A stretch of DNA of 64,000 nt from Closterium sp. Naga37s-1 (Eukaryota > Streptophyta > Zygnematophyceae > Desmidiales > Closteriaceae): positions 124,001 through 188,000 of the forward strand of contig CANJKZ010001038.1 in the NCBI GenBank assembly GCA_947471745.1, read 5' to 3'. The notes beneath the pieces were generated by a model, which saw nothing but the letters and a program-made list of their open reading frames with translations, had not been told where the DNA came from and made no database searches. A program made the position numbers and the translations under genes. Shown piece after piece: positions 52,688 through 63,155 of the stretch (positions are counted from its first letter, which is position 1; every line of letters starts with the position of its first letter).

Positions 52688-53322
52688 AGTGGCAGTAGCA
52701 GCAGTAGCAGTTGCAGTAGCAGTAGTAGCAGTAAGAGCAGTAGCAGTAGCAACTGTAGCAGTAAGAACAGCTGTAACAGCAGGAACAGGAACAGCAGCTG
52801 CTGCAGGCGGGGCGGCGCGGCTCGGTCAGGGCGGCGCGACTCGGGCGACGCGGCTCGGGCAGGTAGGGCGGCGCGACGGCGGGCCTATGCATGGTGCGCG
52901 GCAGCGCCTAGGGTGCGGCTGCGCTCGGGCCGCGGCTGCATTCGTGCGGCGGCTAAGCTCGAGCTGCAGCAGCCGACGCGCGATCGCCGCTTCGTGCGGG
53001 CTGCGACCTGCGGGCGGGCGGCGGTGGGTCGAGCGTCGGCCTAGGGGCGAGCGGGGCCTACGGGCGACGGCCTACTGGCGCGCGCGAGAAAAAATCAGGC
53101 TGCCCTAGGCGGCTAACGGGCTACTTGCGCTAAAAACGCGGGGCCGCGCTCGGGCTGCTAGCGGGCTGCAAACGAGCAGCGTGAGAGGAGGGCGCGCGAG
53201 GGCGCACTAGGAGAGAGGCGCACGAGGGCGCTAAGACGGTAGGGCGCACGAGGGCACCTCTAGCGGAACGGTGGGCCCTTAGGTAAGCGGTCCTAGGTCC
53301 CTAACCTAGGCTCTTAATACCA
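52688..53322 (-). repeat. Remnant F leader, GC-rich repeats and AGC/AGT triplet tract
   Basis: Trinucleotide-rich AGCAGTAGC sequence (52690-52800) is followed by GGGCGGCGCGACTCGG-type units and GGGCGCACGA units near 53190-53250, the latter also in the leader of B. On the minus strand the degenerate primer site reads TGGTATTAAGAG. Confidence 0.8.
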
Positions 53323-53447
53323 TGTCAGAATGAGAAGTGGTTGGACTGACAACATTGGGAGTACAAGTAGGAAAACCTAGAATATTGTACCCCCTAAGGC
53401 TAAACCCACTGTAGCCTACAGAATAGCAACATATATAATGTTTGACA
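53323..53447 (-). repeat. Remnant F 5' LTR
   Basis: 125 bp, TGTCAGAATG...ATGTTTGACA on the plus strand. It shares the terminal block and stem-loop with B but is otherwise diverged. No second copy remains in the window. Confidence 0.85.
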
Positions 53448-53511
53448 GCGTCGCCTGAACTGTCTCTAATATCAGCCTGTGGATGATCATGGGCTGCAAG
53501 TCAGTGGACCC

Positions 53512-55179
53512 ATGAATATTAAAAACCATTTCACCCTTTCAAGCTTAAACGTGAACGGTTTAGGCAACAACACCAAGCAGAACAGAGTAAGAACATGGTT
53601 TAAGACATGATCGGACATAGCCGTGCTAGTTGACACCAGACTCGCCTCAAACCATCCTTACTGGACCTCTCTCTCAGCCACCTCCTTCGTAGCCACCGCA
53701 CCTAGGACCAGCGCTGGCGGTGTAGCCATCCTCAGCTGTAACCCCGCCATCACGTTCCATGATTCCTTAGCTCACCAGTCTGGTAGAATAGTGAAAACCA
53801 CGATCAAAGGTCTCGGTTTAGACATAGTCCTCCTTGCGATCTATTTCCCATCCAGCATTCCAGCCAGATCCGCCTTCTTTAGAGACTCCTTCGGTCCCCT
53901 TCTAGATCAGATCTCACCATCGGAGCATCTCCTGCTGATAGGCGACCTGAACATAATAGAGAACCCAAAATTACACAACTCGAGAGGACATGGCAAGGCC
54001 TTAGAAAACGAACGGTTTTTCCACCGCTGCGCGGCCTTTCAGTTTTCAGACGCTTTCAGAATCCTACATCCGGGATGCAGGGAGTACACCTTTTTTGCAA
54101 AAAGCCATAGAGTCAGCACTCGCATTGATAGAGCCTTAGTCTCACAATCCCTGATCCCCTACCTTTTTTACTCTGCGCATGTTATGCCTGACGAACCCAT
54201 TTCAGACCACGGGTATGCGATCTCTGTCGCTCTCAGGCTTGATGAGGAGCACTGCAGAGGTCCAAGTTTATGGCGCTTACACGCTTCGTTGATCCACCGT
54301 CCAGGCGTTCGGAAGATCATAGAGGCAACGGTGCTACGCACTCCTGTGAATGATGGTTGCAGCTTCGAGCTGCTTCTGAAGAGACTGGGAGCCGGGCTCA
54401 GAATGTATGCAAAGGAGGAGAGTAAACGGGTTAAAAAAACTCTTCTGCACTTGACATCTACGGTGGCTAAGCTGAAGCAGGAAATGATGCGGAACCCAGA
54501 CTGCTCTGTCATAAGAGCTTTATTGGAGGCGAGGGAGACAAAGCTGAAGGAGTACAACAACTCATGGACCGAGCGACTGTACCTTCACGACGGCCTCACG
54601 GCGGAACTCACGGGGGAGCTGGCCTCGAAGCATTTGTCGGCGAAGGTCCGTGATCGGAAAGCGTGCACCCAGATCAAGGAGACCAAAGTCGGTGCAGGAA
54701 GAGTTACTGGCTCACAGCAGATCCTGGACACAGCCTCTGTTTTCTTTCGGAACATCTTTGGGAAAGATCGACGCACTGACTTCTCGGACTGGGATCTTAC
54801 CTCGCTTCGGCGGTTGGACGGTGCGGTGGCGGAGATACTGTCGGCGGACTGGTCCGAGCAGGAGGTAAAGAAGGCGTTTGCGGCGATGGCAAAAAACAAA
54901 TCGCTTGGTGGGGATGGGCTGCCCAAGGAGCTCTTCGAAGCTCACTGGGACCTGCTGGGGGAAAGCTTCATGACCATGGTGAGGAGCTTCGAGTCATTTG
55001 CCTCCCTGCTAGTAGAAACCAAGGAAACGGTTACTACTTTGCTGCATAAGAAAGGCGAGAAAGACGAGATTAACAACTACCGACCGATTACCCTGCTAGA
55101 TTTCACTTACAAGGTCCTGGCAAGGGTGGTGGCGGATAGAATGAAGTCGGTGCTTCACTTGGTCATCTCCCCGGATTAG
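53512..55179 (+). pseudogene. LINE endonuclease and RT N-terminal half
   Basis: The endonuclease motifs are SSLNVNGLG, VLVDTRL, GGVAILS, LLIGDLNIIENP (the catalytic GDxN) and RIDRALVSQ ... PISDHGYAISV (the SDH motif). A helical spacer precedes RT motifs AFAAMAKNKSLGGDGLPKEL and NNYRPITLLDFTYKVLARVV. A TGA in frame (53608-53610) sits just after VRTWFKT, and a TAG ends the frame at 55177 in SPD*YGFIPGR, where Gln is conserved. Both could be single-base nonsense changes. Confidence 0.9.
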
Positions 55180-57053
55180 TACGGGTTCATCCCGGGGCGG
55201 CGACTATCGGATGCGGTGGCGCTGGTGGTTGACGTTATAGACGCTGCTAAGAACGGCAACGAGGACTGGTACTTACTTGTGGTGGACTTTCAAAAAGCAT
55301 TCGATTCGGTGTCGAGAGACTTCCTATTTGAAGTGTTGGCCAAGATGGGTTTTCCAAAGCGGTTCGTCGAATGGATAAAAGGCCTGCACGCCAACACATT
55401 GACAAAATTGATGATTAATGGCTGGACGGGGAAAGGTGTGGAAGTGGCGTCGAGTGTTTGGCAAGGATGCCCGTTGGCACCTTCTCTTCTTCTGCGCAGT
55501 TGAGCCGTTGGCGAGGGAGGTGGAAAGACAGGAACTCGGTCTCGCCAAGCAGGGCCCGCGCTTTGATTACCTCGGCTACGCCGACGACACAATGTTGGCC
55601 CTGCAAGGCGCGGAGCAAAGAGTCAAAGCGGAGAAGGTGGTGGATCGGTTCGAGAAAGTGTCCGGTTTGGCAACAAATAAGTCGAAGTCGGTGCTACTGC
55701 CTCTTGGCGCGAACCTGGGCGAGAAGGGCGACGGTTCAAGTGACTTCAAATGGGCCGGTGCGGAGGATGCAGAGCGCTTGCTGGGAGTCTGGGTGACGCC
55801 TTCCGGAAGCGGCTTGCCAACATGGGAGAAGGCGTGGGAATACATCGTGGGGAAATTAACGAAGTGGCAGCTGAAGTACCTCATGATAACTGCAAGGGCT
55901 ACAGTCGTTGACAGCTACATCACACCGCTGCTAGCCTTCCAAGCGCAGATCTACCCTCCCCTGGCAGATATTTGGGAAGAAATTACCAGGTTGCTGCAAA
56001 GCTTCACGTTAGGTAACCGCGTGGCGACAGTGAAGGGATTCATACTCTGGAGCAGGACGCTGCTCTACACCCCAAAGGAGGCGGGTGGCATCGGTTTGAA
56101 AGATCCGGAGATAACCATCACATGTCTCGCAGCCAGGAGAGTGGGCCTCTATCTCACGGAGCAGAACCCCATGAAGAAAGCAATTATGGCGCAGGCGGCA
56201 GATCTACCCCTGGGCGAGGACACCTTCTCTTCACACGCGAACCTGGTGAAACATTGGAAGAGTAGGAGTATGAGGTGGAAGCAAACGTGCGACAATTTTG
56301 TTAACTCTCCGTTCTGCGTTCGGCCGACGGCGGTCAGCAGAGTGGAGATACTGAAGGAGTGGTTAGCTTTCAACAAGGCATCTTTACTGCATACGCCCGT
56401 TGGTGGGCAAAAGGATGGCAAGGGACTCTGGGAGGTGTGTGTTGGAGATCTGCTGGAGGTAGACGGTAACGGCGAGCTTGTGTTAAAGCAGCAGAAAGAA
56501 TTGTCACGGCTGCTCGGGAAACGGTCCAGCGAGGTTGGCGGTGAAAGCACTGACTACCCTGCCAGCGTCCTGGTGGCAACTGCTAGGGTTCTGTTCGGTC
56601 CCTCCCTGCTCGGCTGAATCCACCCCCCCGTTGAACATTCTGGAGGGAGGGGAGGTGATTCCCTTCAGGAAGATGAGGGAATGCTGGAAAGGGGCTTACC
56701 AGGAGTCGAGCAAGAGGGAGAAGTGGGCGAAAAGATGGGGGAGACGAATCAACTGGAAGTGGGTGGTGTCGTCACGAGACTCGCTGGCAGTCCCCAGCCG
56801 TCCACGTGATGTCCTCATTCGTGTCCACAACTTAAATTTGCAAGTGGGGGAGCGCCTTGCATTTCTCAGCGGGAAACCAACCTGCCCCTACTTCGGAGGG
56901 GAGGAGACCTTGGATCACTGCCTTCTTCTCTGCCCTCGGATCCAGGTGGTCACCTCTGCCCTCAGGCGTGCTCTGCGCATGCTAAATCCCAACCGTCCTA
57001 CCGACACGCTTGGTGACCTGCTGTTCCGGAAAACGGGGTCCAGCTTAGCTTAG
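55180..57053 (+). pseudogene. LINE RT catalytic half and C-terminal zinc finger
   Basis: After the stop, in the same frame: YGFIPGRRLSDAVALVVDV, LLVVDFQKAFDSVSRDFLFE, WQGCPLAP, then a frameshift near 55480. The next frame gives FDYLGYADDTMLALQG (catalytic YADD), LATNKSKSVLLPLG and LLGVWVTPSG. It ends at 56615. The last part, in a third frame from about 56590, carries CPYFGGEETLDHCLLLCP, the zf-RVT-type finger, and stops at TAG 57051-57053. Confidence 0.9.
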
Positions 57054-59312
57054 TTCGATCTTGAATACGCCATCAGCCTCCACATCAATCTCCAAGGCGT
57101 CAATCAACGACCGCCGTGACGCTGTGGAGGTGTCCGTCCTCCAATTCGCCCAAAGCTTGTTGATCTTCGAACTGTAGTTCTTGTCCTCCATGAGCTTCAC
57201 CACGTCCTAATAGCACACGTCATAGTCCCGCCGTAACGCCACCTTCAAAGCGTAGTGGCGCATGGTGTTGTTCGGCCAATAGGTCACTCCACGTGCGCGG
57301 CACTTGCGGAGCAAGTAATCCATCGTCATCTTGCAGTAGAACTGCCAAGTACAACACGTACACTCGGCATAGCCCGGAAATGTGAGGACACTACAAAAAG
57401 GAGTCAGAAATGGCACAGTCACCCACTGCCAATTTGTCCACCCCACATTCCTTACGATCCCACAGAGTCATCTCGTAGTTCTCCACGCGCATGATACATT
57501 AAGCACACCCAAGCCCAGTGTACTCAACGACCTTGCCGGGGCTGGGTAGTCCAGTTTTGAGTTGCCGGACCTTGCAGTCCGGGTCGTAGTCAACGACCAC
57601 CGAAATGTTCCCGATTAGACCCTCGGCAGATCTGGTTTCAATAGTCGCGAGCCCTGTAGGGTCAATTGCAAATGCAATTCATCACATCAGCTCATCACCC
57701 ACTTGACTAATAACCCGATTACTTCACAACACACCCTGAACAGGCCCGTACCGCTCTTCCACCATGTTGTCTTGCTCCAGGGGATTCTTCCAAAGCCCAC
57801 AGTTCAGTCCCTTCGTCAGCTCCCCGCCTCTGGCCGCCGTATGTTCTCCAGAGCTGGCGCCCTTTGCTTTGCCGCCCCGGCGTAACGACCTGCCTTCCGC
57901 CGCGACAGCAGCCGGGGTCCCTGCATCCACAACGTCACTGATTCGTGCTGACTCAGGGGAAGCAGCAGTGTTTTTCTTCCCTGTTGTCGCTGTAGCAGGT
58001 GTTGTCCTCTCCCTCCCCATCGAGGCCTCTACTGGCGTGGTTGCTGACCGGAGCCTCTGCATGACGGCAATCAGCTCAGCCGCTGCACCACCTTGCTCCC
58101 TAGTGTTGAACCCAGGTACTGCAGCTTCAACCAAAGAGCCGGCACCTCCCAGCACTTGGAGGAGGAGTTGAGCAATGACTGCCACGTCAGGCGCTGCAGC
58201 GGCGGACGCCATGCCAGGTCCACCACCAGCTTCGGCCTTCACTGCGTCAGTTGTGACGACAGGGCTGGGGGCGACATACGTGCGTGTTGGCGTGCCTTCC
58301 CCCATCAGCTCAGACCCGTGCACATGACCGACCCGACCCCGCTTATTGATGTTTGGTGTCTTCACGCTGTCGGTGCAATGATAATCGTTACCAGTTTGGG
58401 CGGGCATGGGTTTCTTCAAACAGGCAGACTGGTGTTGAGACGCCCGCACTTGCGGTCATATCTACAACGTCCTCCTCCTCAACAAGGCGCGAAGTGGGAG
58501 CCGGGTCTGTATCCATCGCCTCCGGCGCGGGTGGTTCAAGCTTGGCAGAACTGCTGCCATAAGCGCCATACACATCCACCGCCGTCCTTCGTCCTACGGG
58601 GGACGCGTTGCTTCACGCTCTGGATCACATCCATTAGATCCTTCACCTGCTTCTGCACAGCACCTTTTCCACGACCCCGGCCTGCACACTTACGGCCTCC
58701 TTGCTTTCCACCCGAAGACTGCGTTCTTGCACGTGAAGTCACGACATTAATGTTAGTTTTCGACTCATACCCACTCGCGCCGACGTCAGTGGACGGCGAC
58801 CATTCCTCGTCACTAGAGGCACCACTGGGCTCCGACACGGTGTCGCACGATCTGGGCACGGTGCCAGTGCGTCCATCAGACCCATCCATGGTGCATGACG
58901 AATGTATGACCCCATACAGGACGGAGTAGTAGTGATACCATGCAGAAGGCGTCACATCCCGCTGTCAGGACCACCCACTTCTGTGCACTCCAATTCAGCT
59001 GCGTGCTTGTTACAATCACCTACACGACAGGTACTAGGGATGATAGAAAACTGACACATCCGAGCATCTGGAGCACTACCTGATATGCTCCTCCAAAGCC
59101 TCGCAATGATTGTGAAAGGATACATGCGGACAAGTAATGGGGGGACAATGTTTACATACCTGTGGGAGGCGGAGATGTGTCCGCCTTCATTGGCTTGCGC
59201 TCCTCGGATTTCCCACTTGAGCAGTTCTTATGCAACGCCTGTTCTGTGATCAGGTTTTCAACGGACAAACCGTAAGGGTCGTCGTTCTCTCCAGTCTTGT
59301 CCTCCTTCACAG
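57050..59312 (-). pseudogene. Decayed multi-exon gene, function unknown (possible SAP-like motif)
   Basis: On the minus strand, an exon ending at 59160 (DPYGLSVENLITEQALHKN, then KADTSPPPT) runs into donor GTATGT. The next exon starts at 58961 after a CTGACAG acceptor and continues to about 57744 with two one-base frameshifts (near 58580 and 58430). It is Ser/Ala/Gly-rich with acidic patches (SGASSDEEWSPSTDVGASG, VEEEDVVDMT). A further exon starts at 57653 after CCCTACAG (IETRSAEGLIGNISVVVDYD ... PSPGKVVEYTGLG). The last, after a TTTTTGTAG acceptor at 57394, reads VLTFPGYAECTCCTWQFYCK, then LLRKCRARGVTYWP. A TAG interrupts it in DVCY*DVVKL. The LLRKCRARG segment loosely resembles a SAP motif. 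I do not recognise the family. Confidence 0.5.
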
Positions 59313-59324
59313 TGATTGGAATAG

Positions 59325-60590
59325 GGAAGGATGCCCGAGGTACTCGAGCTGCCAGAGCTGGTGGTGATGCTGCTACTAGTGGTGCTGGAGGTGCTGGAGC
59401 TGCTAGTCCTAGAGGTGCTCGTGCTCGAGGTACTGGAGCTGCTGGAGCTGGCGGTGCTGCTGCTGCTGGAGGTAATGGAGCTGATGGAGGTACAGGAGCT
59501 GCTGGATGTGCTGGAGGTGCAGGAGCTGCTGGAGCTGGTGGTGCTGCAGGTACTGGAGCTGGAGACCGTGGAGCTGGAGGTGCTGGCACTGGGGGTGCTG
59601 GAGCTGGAGACCCTCGAGCTGGAGGTGCTGGTGGTGGGGGTGCTGGAGCTCTCGGTACTGGTGCAGGAGGCGCTGTGGGGCCGCGCCCGTACTTTGTTCC
59701 ACTGCTTCGCCAGGTTCTTGGTCTCCGGTCTTCTACTGACCTTACTCCGCCTCTACTGTGTCCACCGCCAGACCAGTCCCAGCCACAGTTACAGCCAGCC
59801 TCCCCACTGCCCGCTCCTTCTCCTTATATTGAGCAGATAGACTCTCTTACAGATCGTCGTAAGCCTGCGTCTCGCCCTGCCTCGCCTGTTCGTGCTGGTC
59901 GCACTGGTAGTCGTGTTCCGCGTCCGCGTCCTCCTCCTGTCCCCGGCACTCACAATATGACACTTCATCCTTCCTCTGTTCCACTGCGAGTTCCCCTGCC
60001 GTCTCCTCTTGCGTCCTCTCTTCCTGAGGCTCCACACCCTGAGTCTGACTTAGTTCGTGCTGCCAGTCCTAATGTCACCCGTATCCTAGCCACTGTTGTC
60101 TCCGACCCTTTGTTTGAGCCCACTGTTGTGTCTGCCCTAGTTGCTGAGCTTGTCAACTTTGCTGCTAGCTGTCGTCTCGACTACGACGCTATTCTTGTTG
60201 CTGAGTATGAGTCTGTGTGTCCTCCGTACGTCGGGGGTGAATGTGCTCTTGGCACGGACGTCCTTGAGGACACGCAGGAGGACTTTGAGTGTCTTGCAGC
60301 TGCTGTACCTCATCTCGTGTCCATGCTGCTTGCACCTGAGGGAGACCCGGATGCTCCAGACATCCCGACCCCGCGCTCTTACGCAGAGGCGGTTACGGGT
60401 CCCTACTCCTCTCGGTGGCAGACAGCCATGGACGCAGAGATGGCATCCTGGAAGTCCACAGGCACTTACGTCGACGCGAATCCCCCTCCTAGGGCGAACA
60501 TAGACGATGGCATGTGGATTTTCAGGGTGAAGCGGCCGCCAGGTTCTCCGCTGTCTTCGACGCTCGTTACGTTGCTAGAGGCTTTAGTCA
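59325..60590 (+). pseudogene. Element H linker and RT start
   Basis: The frame reads Gly/Ala repeats, then GPRPYFVPLLRQVLGLRSST, LTDRRKPASRPASPVRAG, VRAASPNVTRILATVVSDP, CALGTDVLEDTQEDFECL, STGTYVDANPPPRANIDDG and MWIFRVKRPPGSP. A one-base deletion at about 60552 shifts it. Element B has AGARYVARGFSQREG-like residues there. Confidence 0.88.
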
Positions 60591-61766
60591 GCGATAGGGA
60601 GTTGACTTCTTCCAGACCTTCTCCCCTACTTCGAAGATGACCACTCTTCGTGTGCTGCTGCACGTCGCCGCTCAGCGTGACTACGTGCTTCACTCTCTTG
60701 ACTTCAGCACAACTATCTTACAGGGCAGCCTGCACGTGGAGATCTGGCTGCGCCGCCCACCTGGCTTCACTGGGTCATTTCCTGTAGGTACCCAGTGTAG
60801 CCTCCGACGGCCAGTCTATGGTCTCCGCCAGGCGCCTCGCGAGTGGCACGACACATTGAGGACACGCCAGACCTGGGTGAGTTGCGCAGCTATCTTGGCT
60901 TGCAGATCACCCGGGACAAAGCACGCCGCACCATCACCCTGACTCAGTCACACATGGTGTAGCAGGTCCTTCAGCGCTTCGGCTTCACTTGGTCCTCGCC
61001 ACACTCCATTCCTCTGCCTACCGGTCACTCGCTCTCAGCTTCACCTTCGGACGAGTCCGTAGAGCCGAGTGGCCCGTATTAAGAGCTGGTGGGATGCCTC
61101 ATGTACCTGATGACCTGCAGTCGACCTGACTTTGCTTACCCTCTCAGCATCCTGGCACGCTACGTTGCGCCCGGGAGACACCGACCAGAGCACTGGGAGG
61201 CCGCTAAGAGGGTGTTACGCTACTTGTGCAGTACGTTGGGCATGGGGCTCATGCTTGGAGGACGGAGTCGAGTTGTTCTCACTGGCCACGCAGACGCGTC
61301 TTGGGTTGACGACTTGACTACGCAGCGGTCGTCACAGGGTTACACTTTCAGCCTTGGCTCCAGTTCTGTTTCTTGGCGGTCTACCCGCTCGTCGTCTGTT
61401 CTCAGTTCCAGTTGTGAGGCTGAGATCTACGCAGGGGCCATGGCTGCACAGGATTTACGCTGGCTCACCTACCTGCTGACCGACTTGGGAGAGCGGCCTA
61501 GTTCTCCTCCAGTTCTGTACGTAGACAACAAGGCCATGATTGCCTTGTGTCAGGAGCAAAGAATGGAGCACATGCCGAAGCACATCGCTCTGCGTTAATT
61601 CCTTGCTCGAGAGTTGCAGCAACGTGGTCAGCTTCGTCTTGCTTACGTGGCCACTCGTGCCAACACTGCTGATATATTCACCAAGGCACTTCAGCCTTGT
61701 GATCATCAGCGTTTCTGTACTGTTTCATGCCTTGTGCCTATTTTCCCTCACTTGCTCACTTTGTGA
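60591..61766 (+). pseudogene. Element H RT-RNase H with a deletion across the YVDD catalytic motif
   Basis: MTTLRVLLHVAAQRDYVLHS and VYGLRQAPREWHDTLRT are joined directly to the phase of DLGEL, omitting about 55 residues that in element B contain FYILVYVDDLVF. Stops include a TAG near 60598, a TAG at 60960 (CAG in B), a TAA near 61080 and a TAA near 61596. RNase H retains LTGHADASWVDD, SSCEAEIYAGAMAAQDLRWL, YVDNKAMIALCQEQ and the terminal ADIFTKAL. The protein ends at TGA 61764. Confidence 0.92.
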
Positions 61767-61984
61767 CTTTGCTTGTACTGTGATCTATATACTTGTACCT
61801 GCATGCTTACACTTGCTAGGTTGTGATCACTATACTGCTTGTTCCCATTTATATAACTCTGCATGTGAACTGGCCTTGTGGCCATTTGCTTGTGCTCAGA
61901 GTGTGTGGTGACTTCGTGATCCACCCCGAGCTTGCTTTGCTTTTCTTGACTGGTCTTGTGACCCCTTGTTCTCCCCCACTTTGC

Positions 61985-61995
61985 CTATGGGGGTG
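61985..61995 (+). other. Element H polypurine tract
   Basis: CTATGGGGGTG, identical to A, B and D, directly before the 3' LTR. Confidence 0.85.
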
Positions 61996-62103
61996 TGTCA
62001 AACTATTATGTTGTGTGTGTTGTATGGGGTACAACTCAATTCGGGTTATACTTGTACCAACTTTCTGCCTAATGCATTCATTCCTGCTCGTTAATTTCTG
62101 ACA
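61996..62103 (+). repeat. Element H 3' LTR
   Basis: 108 bp, TGTCAAACTATT...ATTTCTGACA, with the family stem-loop (GGGGTACAA ... TTGTACC). Confidence 0.9.
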
Positions 62104-62950
62104 ATATTTGTGGGGCATACATATATAGTGTCAGGAATCTACCAGTAAATTTAGGAGCCTTTGGATTAACGAAGCTTGGACTGTTCTCATACCGTATGTG
62201 CAACAATAGATGGCGTTGTTGATGTTAGAGGTCCACTCGTGGACCAAATTGTGGATTAGCTATCTCTTGTTTTTGGAATGAGCTTATTTTTTGCAGGGCA
62301 TCTATATGTAGTGCTAGAAGCCTTCCATTAAATAATAATAGTAATTAATAACATAGCGCTCGATCATGTGACGCATACAATGTTAAAAGGGTTGTACACT
62401 GGATTGCGATAAGGCCTTCTCGGCGAATTGAAACTCGATGACTCTAGGGCAATTGCGAGAAATAAGATAGTTACAACGTAAAAGTTTAGTTACAAATATC
62501 AAGTTAGAATGAGGCAGCAAACATTGCATGCTGTTTACACCCATTATAACCCTGAACAACCAATGCAAAATAACCAAGTCCTTAGCGGGGTTCCGAACAC
62601 GATTGAATCCTTGCTGGTAACTTGATTGGACAAAATGGGCGAACGCAATCACAGGAAACGCAAACGAACCCGAGTCATTTTGCCAACTGCACCTGTCCCG
62701 AATGTATGAATCGAAGTCCAATAAAAATCATCCACGCCAGCTCCACGCCAAACCACGCTTTCATCATCCCTCTGATTCCCGAAGCGCCCACGCTGAAAGC
62801 AACTGAAGGGTAGCTTTGGCGTAACTTTGAGTAGAGCTACATTGAAGCATCTACAACAAAACCTACCCCTCCAACCCCCCTGGTTTTCCGATGTATATAG
62901 ACTCAGCTGGAGGTCATGTTATAACATCCCCGTACTCCACAAAAGCCCTG
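62104..62950. other. No gene recognised
   Basis: AT-rich sequence with no recognisable protein or repeat; a short purine/pyrimidine mix near 62860-62890. It could include intron or downstream sequence of the minus-strand transferase gene. Confidence 0.45.
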
Positions 62951-63155
62951 CGCCTTGCTATAGTCACGTATAGCTCGGGGCAGCGCTCGATATTGGCGAT
63001 GACATGTTCGCAGCATGTGCGGTAAAAGGCGAATTTTGATTCGCCTGAACAGTCACCTCGCTATAGTCACGTACAGGTCGGGGCAGAGCACGACCCTGGT
63101 GACGACGTGCTCGCAGCACGCACGATAGAAGATGACTTTTGGGTCGACTTGTCAC
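62951..63155 (-). repeat. Two extra copies of the transferase exon 3' end
   Basis: Together with the exon end at 63153 the segment recurs at about 63054 and 62951 (periods of about 99 and 103 bp). All three copies keep an open FYR.CCEHV........P.LYVTI.R pattern. Donor-like GTGACA and GTGACT follow the first two; the third has GCGCAG. Confidence 0.85.

Larger units (their letters stand above)
44883..53447 (-). mobile_element. Remnant F: 5' half of a copia element related to B, split by element G
   Basis: On the minus strand this holds LTR, primer site, GC leader, gag, protease and the start of integrase, in two blocks (50977-53447 and 44883-45180). Element G lies between them. The reading across the insertion is continuous with element B (ACAGGG|TGCCGG against ACAGTGTGCCCG). 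The 3' half is missing because 44883 abuts the LTR of element E. Sequence to its right from 53448 is a LINE. Confidence 0.93.
53512..57053 (+). mobile_element. LINE-type non-LTR retrotransposon, frame-broken
   Basis: In order: an AP-type endonuclease, RT and a C-terminal zinc finger, the layout of plant L1-like LINEs. The first ATG (53512) reads MNIKNHFTLSSLNVNGLG. No ORF1 is seen; the left side is abutted by the LTR of remnant F at 53447. No poly(A) tail or TSD could be fixed at 57053. Breaks are a TGA near 53608, a TAG at 55177, a frameshift near 55480 and another near 56590. Confidence 0.88.
59325..62103 (+). mobile_element. Element H: 5'-truncated copia element of the A/B family
   Basis: It begins inside the integrase-RT linker (Gly/Ala/Glu-rich repeat matching element B) and runs through RT, RNase H and 3' untranslated region to a 108-bp 3' LTR. 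There is no 5' LTR, gag, protease or integrase. The left edge lies between about 59320 and 59335 inside the decayed minus-strand gene. No TSD can be paired with the sequence after 62103. Confidence 0.92.

Noticed and set aside
58093..58929. A 278-codon plus-strand frame opposite the decayed gene
   Set aside because: Splice signals and compositional pattern support the minus strand; the plus frame has no recognised motif.
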